This document shows positions 47,776 to 57,600 of a DNA stretch of 64,000 nucleotides, piece after piece; position 1 is the first letter of the stretch; the number at the start of each line of letters is the position of its first letter. Source of the DNA: an uncultured Nitrosomonadales bacterium (GTDB taxonomy: Bacteria; Pseudomonadota; Gammaproteobacteria; Burkholderiales; Methylophilaceae); the NCBI GenBank assembly GCA_913058475.1, contig CAJXQA010000001.1, positions 1 through 64,000 on the forward strand, given 5' to 3'. The notes under the pieces were generated by a model. It saw only the letters and a program-made list of their open reading frames with translations. It searched no databases and was not told the DNA's origin. Made by a program: the position numbers and the translations under genes.

Positions 47776-47807
47776 AAAAAAAGGTTATCAGTAGGTAGCC
47801 TTTTTTT
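47776..47807 (+). terminator. Terminator between coxC and the convergent DUF2909 gene
   Basis: An A7 tract, GGTTATC, loop AGTA, GGTAGCC and a T7 tract form a 7-bp stem (two G-U pairs) extended by A-U pairs. Symmetric A and T tracts allow bidirectional use. This is one of the few convergent junctions in the window with a clear hairpin. Confidence 0.85.
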
Positions 47808-48021
47808 ATGTATGGTTTGGGGATAACCAGCCCATGTAAAAGCCAAAAAACAATAAGATAAACAATAAAATAGATAAGACAATTCTTACGGTTAAAGACT
47901 TGACCATATTAAAAGATTTATCGTCATCCTTAATTAAGAAATGTAAACCTTTTGTAAGGGAAAGTAAAATTAATACAAGAAGAAGAATAACGATGTATTT
48001 ATATATAGATGCGGCTTCCAA
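47806..48021 (-). CDS. Twin transmembrane protein (DUF2909)
   Basis: The 71-residue product has two predicted helices (about 8-28 and 45-66) joined by a short charged loop (KDDDKSFN). This matches the DUF2909 family of small twin-helix proteins, often encoded opposite strand between coxC and surf1 in proteobacteria. It starts with TTG at 48021, preceded by a good GGGAG Shine-Dalgarno. It may assist oxidase assembly, but this is inferred only from context. Confidence 0.75.
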   Translation of the reverse strand: MEAASIYKYIVILLLVLILLSLTKGLHFLIKDDDKSFNMVKSLTVRIVLSILLFILLFFGFYMGWLSPNHT

Positions 48022-48042
48022 AATAATCTCCCAAGGATAAAT

Positions 48043-48783
48043 GTGCTTTTAAAAAACTATAAATTTAAATTTAAACTATTTCCTACATCAATGTTTGTAA
48101 TAACATTCTGTGGATTTATTATCTTAGGATTCTGGCAAATTGATAGAGCCGATCAAAAGAATAATATAAATACAAATTATACCGATAGACAACAAGAAGC
48201 GCCTATCGTTCTTGATAAATTTAATGTGCTTGATGAAAAATCAAACCTTTTGTGGAGAAAAGTTGAGTTTGAAGGCTCTTTTATAAATAAACAAAATATT
48301 ATCCTAGATAATCAAATATTTAATCAAATTGCTGGCTTTAATATTATTACGCCCTTTAAAATTAAAGGCTCAGACTCTATAGTGTTAGTTAATAGAGGCT
48401 GGCACCCAAACTTAAAAAACCGAGAGATGCTACCTATTATTAATGAGATTGTTGGAGAAAGGTTGCTTTTGGGTCATGTCGCAGGTTTTCCGGTAAGTGG
48501 AATAAAGTTAGGTAAAAACAATATTGAGACGCTCAATTCGCAAATTTTTAGGTTTCAAAGGCTTGATATATTAGAGTTAAACTATTTTTTTTCAGCAAAT
48601 GTAATGCCTTATATGATCTATTTAGATCCAATTATTGATAAGGAGTTATATGGAATTTTTAAATTACCAGCACCCGACTCACAAAAAAATTATGGTTATG
48701 CTTTTCAATGGTTTGCATTTGCCATTACTCTATTAATTATTTTCATAAGACTTAGTCTGACAAGGAAATCAAATGGTAAATAA
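48043..48783 (+). CDS. SURF1 family cytochrome oxidase assembly protein
   Basis: Surf1 helps insert haem a into subunit I. The 246-residue product has one N-terminal helix (FVITFCGFIILGFWQIDRA), a periplasmic domain with LWRKVEFEGSFINKQNIILDN and LVNRGWHP, and a C-terminal helix (YAFQWFAFAITLLIIFIRL) with the usual Tyr. The start is GTG at 48043, with AAGGAT upstream, because the ATG at 48041 gives an immediate stop. It overlaps the next gene by 11 nt. Confidence 0.9.
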   Translation: MLLKNYKFKFKLFPTSMFVITFCGFIILGFWQIDRADQKNNINTNYTDRQQEAPIVLDKFNVLDEKSNLLWRKVEFEGSFINKQNIILDNQIFNQIAGFNIITPFKIKGSDSIVLVNRGWHPNLKNREMLPIINEIVGERLLLGHVAGFPVSGIKLGKNNIETLNSQIFRFQRLDILELNYFFSANVMPYMIYLDPIIDKELYGIFKLPAPDSQKNYGYAFQWFAFAITLLIIFIRLSLTRKSNGK

Positions 48784-49354
48784 AAAGTTAAGGGCGAGGC
48801 TGGTCCTTTTAGGGGTCGCTTCAATATTTATGATACCTATTTTAGTAAGTTGGTACTTAGTATTCTTTACTGACTTTAAAAAAGAAGATGGAGGCACTCA
48901 GAAGGGAGAAATTATTTCCCCAGTTATCCCATTGGGAGAATTGGAAGTTTACGATATTAAGAATGGTGCAATCTCATCAATAAATGAGAAATGGACATTG
49001 GTTTTTTTTGTCGATTCAGAATGCAATCAATTTTGTGAAGACAAATTATATCAAGTAAGGCAAATTAGACTTGCTTTGGGGAAGGATAGGGATCAGGTTG
49101 ATCGCCTTTTGGTTTCAAGGAAAGTTCAGTCTTGGGAAAAATTTTCTGATGTATTTAGTGGGCAGAAATATATTGATCCTAAAAGTAAAAGCTATGAAGG
49201 GCTTATTAAAAAATTTGAAGATTATCCGAGATTTGATAGGCGTGGGACGTACTTGATTGACCCATTTGGCTTTTTGATGATGAAATATAAGTCAGATGCT
49301 AATCCTATGGGAACTATTAAGGATATTGAGAGACTTATTAAAAACCAAAAATAA
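48773..49354 (+). CDS. SCO1-like membrane-anchored thioredoxin-fold protein
   Basis: The 193-residue product has an N-terminal anchor (about 10-32) and a thioredoxin-like domain with KWTLVFFVDSECNQFCEDKLYQVRQIR, so Cys84 and Cys88 form the CxxxC of SCO proteins. The later segment RRGTYLIDPFGFLMMKYKSDANP matches SCO's last strand region, but the third copper ligand His normally just before it is absent (RFDRR instead). In betaproteobacterial clusters this gene follows surf1. It may act as a thiol-disulphide oxidoreductase rather than a copper chaperone, which is an inference. Confidence 0.7.
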   Translation: MVNKKLRARLVLLGVASIFMIPILVSWYLVFFTDFKKEDGGTQKGEIISPVIPLGELEVYDIKNGAISSINEKWTLVFFVDSECNQFCEDKLYQVRQIRLALGKDRDQVDRLLVSRKVQSWEKFSDVFSGQKYIDPKSKSYEGLIKKFEDYPRFDRRGTYLIDPFGFLMMKYKSDANPMGTIKDIERLIKNQK

Positions 49355-49355
49355 A

Positions 49356-49844
49356 TTAATTAAGAACTTTTGTAAGGGTTTTATTAAAGTCGTCAAAATC
49401 AATTTCCCCAACAATGGTGTTTATCACATAGCCATTTTTATCAAGAACGATTGACGTTGGGGTGAGCTTGATATTGTTAAACTTACTCATAATTTCTTTA
49501 TTACTATCGAGTACGACGGGAAATGGAAGATTATTGTTTTTAGTAAAGCTAATAACACGACTTGGGGGATCATAGAACATTGCCACAGCAATGACCTCCA
49601 AGCCTTGATCTTTATATTGATTATAGGTTTTAACTAGGTCAGGCATTTCATTGATACAACCTGGGCAATCAGTAGCCCAAAAATTAATAAGTGTGACTTT
49701 ACCCAGCAGCTGTTCTGAAGTAATTGTCTTGCCATTAATTGTGGTCATATTAAGACCTTTGATAGAAGGGTTTTGCAGACTTACAAATAAAAGGATAGCA
49801 ACAAAAGTAATTAACAATATTGATATGATTTTATTTTTTTTCAA
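49356..49844 (-). CDS. TlpA-family membrane-anchored thiol-disulphide oxidoreductase
   Basis: The 162-residue product has an N-terminal anchor (IISILLITFVAILLFVSL) and a thioredoxin domain with NFWATDCPGCINEMPDL, so the active site is CPGC, and the cis-Pro loop KLTPTSIVLDKNGY. TlpA-like proteins keep apocytochrome c or CuA cysteines reduced in the periplasm, which fits its position inside the oxidase cluster. The start is a TTG at 49844. It is convergent with the SCO-like gene with a 1-nt gap. Confidence 0.88.
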   Translation of the reverse strand: MKKNKIISILLITFVAILLFVSLQNPSIKGLNMTTINGKTITSEQLLGKVTLINFWATDCPGCINEMPDLVKTYNQYKDQGLEVIAVAMFYDPPSRVISFTKNNNLPFPVVLDSNKEIMSKFNNIKLTPTSIVLDKNGYVINTIVGEIDFDDFNKTLTKVLN

Positions 49845-49915
49845 TTGAAATTTTATTATTATTTTTAGAATACTTATTATAACTGGATATGCAATTATTT
49901 AATGAGGGGATTTAT

Positions 49916-50905
49916 ATGGTTTGGTTTAAAAACTTAGTGCTTGGCGCTACAATACTTGCCTTGTGTGTTGTTGTATTTGGTGCGTATGTAAGGTTAACAG
50001 ATGCAGGTCTTGGTTGCCCTGATTGGCCAGGTTGCTATGGAACCTTAACGGTCCCGGAGAGCGAAGCAGCGATCGAAAAAGCTCAAGCTAATTATCCTGA
50101 AAGTAATATTGATAATAAAAAAGCGTGGATTGAAATGATTCATCGATATATAGCAACTATTCTAGGTTTTATAATTTTATCTTTAGCTTTCTTAGCGTAT
50201 AGGAACAAAGATGAGATTAAGGTAAAACCATCACTTGTTTATGGGTTATTGGGGCTTGTGATTGCACAGGGGATGTTGGGCATGTGGACGGTAACAGAGC
50301 TTTTAATGCCGATCATAGTCTCATTGCATTTGCTTGGAGGTATGACAACATTAGGATTATTGACTTATATTGCACATCGTCATTGGGGTACAGTAAGTGA
50401 TACATTGATTAGTTTAAATCCTACCTCCAAAAAATTAATACGATTTTCTTTGGTAGTTTTATTCTTTCAAATTTTTCTAGGAGGCTGGACAAGTACAAAT
50501 TATGCAGCACTTGCTTGCACTGATTTCCCAACATGCCATGGGGAGCTAATACCACCAATGGATTTTAGTAATGGCTTCTCTCTCTGGCGAGAATTGGGTT
50601 TAACTTCCGAAGGGGAAGCTTTAACCCTTCAGGCACTTCAAGCAATCCAATGGGTGCATAGAGTGGGGGCTTTTATCTTTGTCTCCTATTTTTTATACAT
50701 TATTTATTTGTTGACTAAGTTGAAGTCATGTAATTTATATAGAAACCTCCTTGTAATCGTTATAGGTTTTCAGCTTATTATTGGTATATTAACTTTACTA
50801 CTCCATCTGCCATTAGCCCTAGCAACAATGCATAACCTCGGCGCTGCTTTATTGGTTATAATAACGGTGATTATTAATTCAAGAATTACACCAATGTATG
50901 ACTAA
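49916..50905 (+). CDS. ctaA: Haem A synthase (CtaA/Cox15)
   Basis: CtaA oxidises the C8 methyl of haem O to give haem A. The 329-residue product has eight helices and the conserved GAYVRLTDAGLGCPDWPGCYG, EMIHRYIAT (haem His), HLLGGM, GGWTSTNYAALACTDFPTC and QWVHRVGA. I choose ATG 49916 because GAGGGG lies 8 nt upstream. An ATG at 49889 has no such site. It overlaps ctaB by 8 nt. Confidence 0.94.
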   Translation: MVWFKNLVLGATILALCVVVFGAYVRLTDAGLGCPDWPGCYGTLTVPESEAAIEKAQANYPESNIDNKKAWIEMIHRYIATILGFIILSLAFLAYRNKDEIKVKPSLVYGLLGLVIAQGMLGMWTVTELLMPIIVSLHLLGGMTTLGLLTYIAHRHWGTVSDTLISLNPTSKKLIRFSLVVLFFQIFLGGWTSTNYAALACTDFPTCHGELIPPMDFSNGFSLWRELGLTSEGEALTLQALQAIQWVHRVGAFIFVSYFLYIIYLLTKLKSCNLYRNLLVIVIGFQLIIGILTLLLHLPLALATMHNLGAALLVIITVIINSRITPMYD

Positions 50906-51809
50906 AACACTTGAAAATAGAAGTTTTCAAATAAACGGAAAAAAGATAAAAAGCTTTTTGATTTTATGTAAATTGAGAGTTAACTTACTCATTGTTTTTA
51001 CAGCAGTTATCGGGATGTTTTTAAGTACACCTGGAATGGTTCCATGGGATATCTTATTTTCAGGCATTTTAGGAATAGGTTTTGTGGCGGCCGCTGCGGC
51101 AGCATTCAATTGCCTGATTGAAGAAAGCATAGATGTGAAAATGGCTAGGACTCGAGCTAGACCCCTAGGTACAGGTAAAATTTCTCAGCAAGAAACATTC
51201 ATTTTGGCATCCATAGTCGGTCTCACCGGATTAGCTGTCCTTTTCTTCTTTGTAAATTTTCTCACAATGTGGCTAACATTAATTACTTTTTTTGCTTACG
51301 CAGCCATTTATACAGTATTCTTAAAACCTGCCACTCCTATGAACATTGTTATTGGTGGAGCTTCTGGAGCAATGCCACCTGTATTAGGTTGGGCTGCAGT
51401 CAACAATCAACTGTCACCAGAAGCGTGGATACTTTTCCTAATAATATTCTGTTGGACACCACCTCATTTTTGGGCTTTAGCCTTATATAGAAGAGAAGAG
51501 TATGCCAAAGTTGGTATCCCCATGTTACCTGTAACGCATGGTGAAAAATTCACCTTATTACATATTGTCTTATATACAATAATTTTGGCAATAGTTACAC
51601 TGATGCCTTTTAGTGTTGGGATGGCAGGGCTTATTTATTTATTTTTTGCAACAATATTAAATGCAATATTTCTTTATTATGTTGTTGTGTTGTACAGGAA
51701 TTATTCTGATAAACTATCAAAAAAAATATTTAATTATTCGATTTTATATCTGAGTTTAATATTTACGGCTTTTTTAGTCGATCACTACTATAAATTTATT
51801 TTTATTTAA
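50898..51809 (+). CDS. ctaB: Protohaem IX farnesyltransferase (haem O synthase)
   Basis: CtaB (CyoE) adds a farnesyl group to haem B to make haem O, the substrate of CtaA. The 303-residue UbiA-type product has CKLRVNLLIVFTAVIGM, the first Asp-rich region NCLIEESIDVKMARTRARPL, GGASGAMPPVLGW, and the second region WTPPHFWALALYRREEYAKVGIPMLPV. The start lies in the ctaA stop region (ATGACTAA), so the two are coupled. Its substrate depends on haem made with HemF and HemJ. Confidence 0.97.
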   Translation: MTKTLENRSFQINGKKIKSFLILCKLRVNLLIVFTAVIGMFLSTPGMVPWDILFSGILGIGFVAAAAAAFNCLIEESIDVKMARTRARPLGTGKISQQETFILASIVGLTGLAVLFFFVNFLTMWLTLITFFAYAAIYTVFLKPATPMNIVIGGASGAMPPVLGWAAVNNQLSPEAWILFLIIFCWTPPHFWALALYRREEYAKVGIPMLPVTHGEKFTLLHIVLYTIILAIVTLMPFSVGMAGLIYLFFATILNAIFLYYVVVLYRNYSDKLSKKIFNYSILYLSLIFTAFLVDHYYKFIFI

Positions 51810-51836
51810 CTTTTAATTTAGTAAGAGAGGGTTTTT

Positions 51837-52325
51837 ATGAGTAAAGAAAACAGTCATTTAAAAAGTATTCTAGAAACTGTGGGCGTTGTTGTAGGTAGCT
51901 TTATTTTTGCAATGATTGTTATTGTGGCAGCAACAAAAAAAGATAGCCCTGAACCTACACCAAAGGTAGTTCAGAATACAGTGGTCGAGGAAAAGGTGGC
52001 TGAGGCTGATGTAAAACCAGTAGCAGAAGTTAAGGTGGCTCAGGTAACTCCAGAGAAAACTGGGGATAGCGGCAGCATATCAGGAGAAAAAATTGCACAA
52101 AAGAATTGCGCGCTGTGTCATTCAAGCGGAATGATGAATTCACCTAAGATTGGCGATAAAGAGCAATGGGCACCAAGAATCGCTCAAGGCAAAGAAATGC
52201 TTGTAAACAATGCAATAAAGGGTATTGGAGTTATGCCTGCTAAAGGGGGTAATACATCCCTTTCAGACGCAGAAGTTGCTGCAGCCGTAGTTTGGATGGC
52301 AAATTCATCAGGTGGCAGTTTGTAA
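51837..52325 (+). CDS. Membrane-anchored class I cytochrome c (c5-like)
   Basis: The 162-residue product has an N-terminal uncleaved helix (about 13-31) and an Ala/Val/Lys-rich linker (about 37-75). A C-terminal haem c domain follows with CALCH (near residue 93-97), NSPKIGDKEQWAPRI and a Met ligand region GVMPAKGG. This is the cytochrome c5/CycA2 type. It probably shuttles electrons from the bc1 complex to the oxidase encoded just upstream. It lies 27 nt after ctaB. Confidence 0.88.
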   Translation: MSKENSHLKSILETVGVVVGSFIFAMIVIVAATKKDSPEPTPKVVQNTVVEEKVAEADVKPVAEVKVAQVTPEKTGDSGSISGEKIAQKNCALCHSSGMMNSPKIGDKEQWAPRIAQGKEMLVNNAIKGIGVMPAKGGNTSLSDAEVAAAVVWMANSSGGSL

Positions 52326-52341
52326 GGCACTAAGAATCTAA

Positions 52342-53154
52342 ATGGCAACCTACGCTATTGGTGATGTTCAAGGTTGCTATTACTCGCTTCTAGATTTAAT
52401 AGAAAAAATACCATTTGATTCAACTAAGGATGAGCTTTGGTTTGTTGGCGATATTGTAAATCGAGGTAAATTTTCACTAGAAACGCTTTCCTGGTGTTAC
52501 GAAAATCAAAGAAATATCAAATTTGTCTTAGGCAATCATGATCTGCATTTTTTAGCGATTTCTTTTAATCAAAGAAGCCTTAATAAAACAGATACGTTAA
52601 ATTCTTTGCTTAAATCTAAAGAAATAAATAAATTAGTTGAATGGGTTTTAACCTGGCCATTAATGTTTTTAGACGAAAAAGCTACTCTCGTTCATGCTGG
52701 CATACACCCATGTTGGTCAGTTGAGGATGCTTATAAAAATGCTAATGATACTTGTTTGCAAATGCAGTCTGATCCAGAGAATTTTTTTAAAAATATGTAT
52801 GGAAATACACCCAATATATGGAGAGAAGAGTTAAGTAGTCAGGAAAAAATAAGATTTTCTATAAATGCATTCACGCGTATGCGCTGCCTAAATAAAGATC
52901 AATCACTAGATTTTACATACAATGGAACTTTGAATAATCTCCCAGCACACTTAAAGCCATGGTTTAGTTTTAAGTCTAAATTTAAAAGAGATAAAAAAAT
53001 AATTTCAGGACATTGGTCAGCATTAGAGATTTATAAGCATCATTATGGCACTTCAATTGATTCGGCATGTGTATGGGGAAAAACACTTACAGCTTTGTGT
53101 GTAGAGGGTAATAGTACTTTTTCGGTTGAAATTAATAAAAAAGATTTAAATTAG
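52342..53154 (+). CDS. apaH: Symmetrical diadenosine tetraphosphatase
   Basis: ApaH splits Ap4A into two ADP and also acts on Np4-capped RNA. The 270-residue product has the metallophosphatase motifs YAIGDVQGCYYSLLDLI, WFVGDIVNRGKFSLETL, VLGNHDLHFLA and LVHAGIHPCW, and ISGHWSALE near the end. It starts 16 nt after the cytochrome c stop and overlaps the convergent kinase gene by 9 nt. Confidence 0.97.
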   Translation: MATYAIGDVQGCYYSLLDLIEKIPFDSTKDELWFVGDIVNRGKFSLETLSWCYENQRNIKFVLGNHDLHFLAISFNQRSLNKTDTLNSLLKSKEINKLVEWVLTWPLMFLDEKATLVHAGIHPCWSVEDAYKNANDTCLQMQSDPENFFKNMYGNTPNIWREELSSQEKIRFSINAFTRMRCLNKDQSLDFTYNGTLNNLPAHLKPWFSFKSKFKRDKKIISGHWSALEIYKHHYGTSIDSACVWGKTLTALCVEGNSTFSVEINKKDLN

Positions 53155-54072
53155 TTTTTTACCAAATAACTCTTCGATTTCTGGAAGTGAAGGGTTATGG
53201 TTCTGCCCACCTTGTGTTTTAATTTTTATGCTTCCCATAACTGAGGCAAGTTTCCCTGTATCTTCCCAACTAAATTTATTTAAAATACCATAAAGTAAAC
53301 CCGCTCGATAAGCATCACCACATCCAGTTGGATCTATAGTGGATTCTGCTTTTATTGGCGCAATAGTAATCTTATTATCACAATAAATTTCAGAGCCATG
53401 CGCCCCCTTTGTAATAATAAGAGCTTCAACTTTTTTTTGAATTTCGCTGATACTCAGCCCTGAAACTTTCATCAGAAGTTCAGCTTCATAATCATTGACA
53501 GCTATATAAGTTGCTTGGTCTATAAAGGCATTTAATTCAATTTTATCGAACATCGGAAGGCCTTGACCTGGATCAAAAATAAAAGGGATTTTTTTTTCAG
53601 AACATTCTTGAGCATGTTTTATCATTCCCTCTTTTCCTGATGGTGCAATTATTACTAAATCAACTTTTTCTGTAACACTTGAAATACTGTTTTGGTGTGA
53701 TTCCATCATCGCACCTGGATGAAAAGCTGTAATTTGATTGTCGTCTAGATCGGTAGTGATATAGGCTTGAGCAGTTAAACTTTCCGAAACTACTTTGATG
53801 TAATCTTGCACAATATCAAATTTACTTAATCGTTTTTCATAAGCGCTGAAATCCTCCCCAACGGTTGCCATTATAATTGCGCTTGAATTAAGCAAAGATA
53901 AATTATAGGCAATATTACCTGCTGTTCCACCAAAATTTCTCTTAAGTTCAGGAACAAAAAAAGAAACACTTAGTTTATGGATTTGATCTGGCAGAATATG
54001 ATTTTTAAAATAATCCTGGAAGACCATGATGGAGTCATACGCTAATGACCCAGAAATTAAGATGTTTTTCAT
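53146..54072 (-). CDS. PfkB-family carbohydrate/nucleoside kinase (adenosine kinase-like)
   Basis: The 308-residue ribokinase-fold enzyme shows ILISGSLAYDSIMVF, the first PfkB signature in RNFGGTAGNIAYNLSLL, TDLDDNQITAFHPGAM, DPGQGLPMF and the second signature DPTGCGDAYRAGLLYG with the catalytic Asp in GCGDA. Betaproteobacterial homologues are labelled adenosine kinase or ribokinase, and I cannot fix the substrate. It overlaps the hemJ stop by 4 nt at its start and apaH at its end. Confidence 0.88.
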   Translation of the reverse strand: MKNILISGSLAYDSIMVFQDYFKNHILPDQIHKLSVSFFVPELKRNFGGTAGNIAYNLSLLNSSAIIMATVGEDFSAYEKRLSKFDIVQDYIKVVSESLTAQAYITTDLDDNQITAFHPGAMMESHQNSISSVTEKVDLVIIAPSGKEGMIKHAQECSEKKIPFIFDPGQGLPMFDKIELNAFIDQATYIAVNDYEAELLMKVSGLSISEIQKKVEALIITKGAHGSEIYCDNKITIAPIKAESTIDPTGCGDAYRAGLLYGILNKFSWEDTGKLASVMGSIKIKTQGGQNHNPSLPEIEELFGKKLI

Positions 54073-54482
54073 AAAGGTTTGAATACCACTAATAAAATAA
54101 TAATAATAAGAAATGCTACTGGTAGTTCATTAAACCACCTAAAAAAAATATGACTATGTTTATTTTTATTTTCCTTAAAAGCGAAAAAATATTTAAAACA
54201 ATACAAATGATAAACACTTAAGATAAATACGCAGAGTATTTTAAGATACAACCATATCCCTGAATAGTTATATTGAAACATTAACCAAAAACCGAAAGCA
54301 ATTGTAAGTATTCCGCCTGGCGTCATAATTCCATACAAAAGCTTTCTTTCCATAATAATAAATCTATCAATACTAATTTTATCAACGGCCATTGAGTGGT
54401 AGACAAACAATCTTGGAAGATAAAATAAGCCTGCAAACCAGGTAACCATAAAAATGATATGAAAAGATTTAATCCAAAGCAT
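54069..54482 (-). CDS. hemJ: Protoporphyrinogen IX oxidase HemJ
   Basis: HemJ is a membrane haem protein that oxidises protoporphyrinogen IX to protoporphyrin IX. The 137-residue product has four helices and the family pattern LWIKSFHIIFMVTWFAGLFYLPRLFVYH with the conserved His and Arg, LYGIMTPGGILTIAFG, and WLYLKILCVFILSVYH. It complements hemF in the same window, the next step in haem synthesis. It is followed by the PfkB kinase gene, with a 4-nt overlap. Confidence 0.9.
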   Translation of the reverse strand: MLWIKSFHIIFMVTWFAGLFYLPRLFVYHSMAVDKISIDRFIIMERKLLYGIMTPGGILTIAFGFWLMFQYNYSGIWLYLKILCVFILSVYHLYCFKYFFAFKENKNKHSHIFFRWFNELPVAFLIIIILLVVFKPL

Positions 54483-54490
54483 GAACTTTA

Positions 54491-54551
54491 ATTACTCTTA
54501 ATTACTCTTACTTCTATTCTCTCATATCTTATGAAAGTAACTGAAAGTAAT
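54491..54551. repeat. Two pairs of 10-bp tandem repeats between hemJ and the giant oxidoreductase gene
   Basis: ATTACTCTTA occurs twice in tandem at 54491-54510, directly upstream of hemJ. TGAAAGTAAC/TGAAAGTAAT occurs in tandem at 54532-54551. The second pair reads ATTACTTTCA on the other strand and resembles the first. The 10-bp period and divergent setting suggest a regulator site, but no known protein is recognised. Confidence 0.45.
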
Positions 54552-54612
54552 TAACACTTTGTATGGCTCATCTCTGCATGGTATTCTTATGACTTAAAAT
54601 TGACTGTGATAA

Positions 54613-57600
54613 ATGAACGCACCCCTATCATCTGTATTAGCAAAGCTTTCACCCTCTTCATCTAATAGATTAAGAGAAATCCCCTACAACTACACCTCTT
54701 TTTCAGATAAAGAAATTGTTATCCGTTTTCTTGGCCATGATATCTGGGATATCATTTTAGAGTTAAGAGCTGAGAGAAAAACGGGGCGTTCTGCAAAAAT
54801 GCTCTTTGAAGTTTTGGGTGATCTATGGGTTGTGAAAAGAAATCCTTACCTTCAAGACGACCTGTTAGAAAATAAAAAAAGATTAAACATGCTTCTGAAA
54901 GCAATGCGACATAGGGTTCAGGGTATTGAAGATAGAAGTTTCGGTAACATGAAGGTAGCGCAATTAACTAAAGCTGCGAGGACTGCAATAGATGAATTTG
55001 AGTTAGAGTTTCAGCAGGTTAAGAAGTTAAGAAAAAAAGTTATTTCTAGATTAAAGAAATTTACTAAAAAACACAATATCCAATTTGATGGCTTAGCAAG
55101 AGTTTCCCATGTAACCGATGCAACTGACTGGCGTGTAGAGTTACCATTTGTAGTTATAAATCCTGATACTGAATCTGAAGTGGCTTATATTGTAAAGGCT
55201 TGCATTAAATTAGGCTTAACGATAATTCCTCGAGGAGGGGGAACTGGTTATACGGGAGGGGCAATCCCCCTAGTTTCTCACTCAGTAGTTATAAATACGG
55301 AAAAGTTAGACAGTGTAAGTCAAGTCGAAATCAAAAACCTTCCGGGAATCAGTCAAACAGTCCCAACAATTCATTGTGGCGCAGGCCTTGTGACAAGAAG
55401 GGCAATGGAAATTGCATCTAACGCAGGTCTAGAATTTGCCACAGACCCGACTTCTGCTGATGCCTCATGTATAGGTGGAAATGTGGCTATGAACGCTGGT
55501 GGAAAAAAAGCTGTTCTTTGGGGCACGGCTCTTGATAATCTTGCATCATGGAAGATGGTTGATCCAAACGGAGATTGGGTTGAAATTGAAAGATTGGAAC
55601 ATAATCTTGGTAAAGTACATGAAACTGAAACAGTTAAATTTCAGATAACTAAATTTGACGAAAATGGTATTAATCCTAAGAAGAATCCAGAAATACTTGA
55701 AATATCAGGAGCAAACTTTAGAAAAGCTGGGCTAGGAAAAGATGTTACCGATAAATTTTTAAGTGGTTTACCGGGAGTACAGAAAGAGGGTTGTGACGGT
55801 TTAATTACTTCAGCAAGGTTTATTCTCCATAAGATGCCTCAGCATATTAGAACTGTATGTCTAGAATTTTTTGGAAGTGTGAGTGATGCAGTTCCCTCTA
55901 TCGTTCAAATTACAGAATACTTAAAAGGTTTTGATGATGTGTATTTGGCAGGTCTTGAACATTTAGATGATAGGTATATAAAGGCTGTTGGCTACTCTAC
56001 AAAAGCGACTAGGTTAGAAAAACCTAAAATGATCTTAATTGCAGATATTGCTTCCGATGATGAAAGTGAACTTGGTGCAGTTGCTTCAAAAGTTGTTCAA
56101 ATTGCAAATATAAAAAATGGAGAGGGGTTTATAGCGGTATCGGCAGAAGCGAGGAAAAGATTTTGGTTGGATAGAGCCAGAACAGCAGCAATTGCAAAGC
56201 ATACAAATGCATTCAAAATAAATGAAGATGTTGTTATCCCATTACCTAATTTAGGAAAATATGCTAATGAAATTGAAAAAATAAATATTCAACAATCTAT
56301 GTGGAATAAATTAAGGCTAATTGAAGAGTTAGATAATTTATTTAATTTTAGTTTGCTAAGAGATATAAAAAATAACTTTGATGAAGAGGCTCTTGAAAAT
56401 AAGAAAAGATTAGCACTTAAGCTTCTCGGTTCTGTTAAAAATAAATGGCAAAGTTATTTAAATAATTTTGATAAAGCTGCTAATGAGTTCCAAGAGTTAT
56501 CTGAGCATTTTGTTGAGGATACTATCTTGGACCTAATAAAGACTCATAAATTAAGAATTTCTTGGAAGAGTGAGTTAAAAAAGCCTTTAGAAGATATATT
56601 TACTGGAAGAGAATACATAGAAATAAGAGAGCTCATCTATAAAAAACACCAGGAGGTATTGAAATCAAGGCTGTTTGTGGCACTTCATATGCACGCAGGC
56701 GACGGTAATATACATACAAACATCCCTGTTAATTCTGACAATTATGAAATGATGCAAGAAGCGCAAAAAATTGTTGCTCGTGTTATGGATCTAGCAAAAA
56801 GTTTAGACGGTGTTATTTCTGGAGAGCATGGTATCGGAATAACAAAAATGGAATTTTTGGAACCATCAGCTATAAATACCTTTGCTGAATATAAGAATAA
56901 GGTCGATCCTAATGGAAACTTTAATAGGGGTAAATTATTACCTGGCTCAGGGCTGATGAATGCATATACCCCAAGTTTTGGATTATTAGAGCAAGAATCA
57001 ATTATTATGAATCAGTCTGCTATTGGTTCCATTGCAGATTCCATAAGTGATTGTTTACGATGTGGAAAATGTAAGCCAGTATGCGCAACTCATGTCCCAA
57101 GAGCTAATTTACTTTATAGTCCTAGAAATAAAATTTTAGCTACATCATTGCTTGTTGAAGCTTTTCTATATGAGGAGCAAACTAGAAGAGGAATTTCAAT
57201 TAAGCATTTTGATGAATTTAATGATGTTGCTGATCACTGTACGGTATGCCATAAATGTTTAGCTCCTTGTCCAGTGGATATAGATTATGGAGAAGTCTCT
57301 ATTGCAATGAGAAACTTTTTAACAGAACAGGGCAAAAAAAATTTCAATCTTGGTAACTCTGTTGCAATGACTTATCTTAATTTAAAAGATCCTTTGACAA
57401 TTAAAATAATGAGAAAGGTATTGGTTGACTATGGCTATAAAATGCAACGATGGGGGCATAGCATTTTTAAAAAATTAAACCTTATAAATTTTACTAAAAA
57501 TACACCTGCTTCCAGTGTAAAAAAGCCTAATGTAATAACTCAAACAATACATTTTTTGAATAGACCAATGCCTAAAAATATGCCAACAAAAACATCTAGG

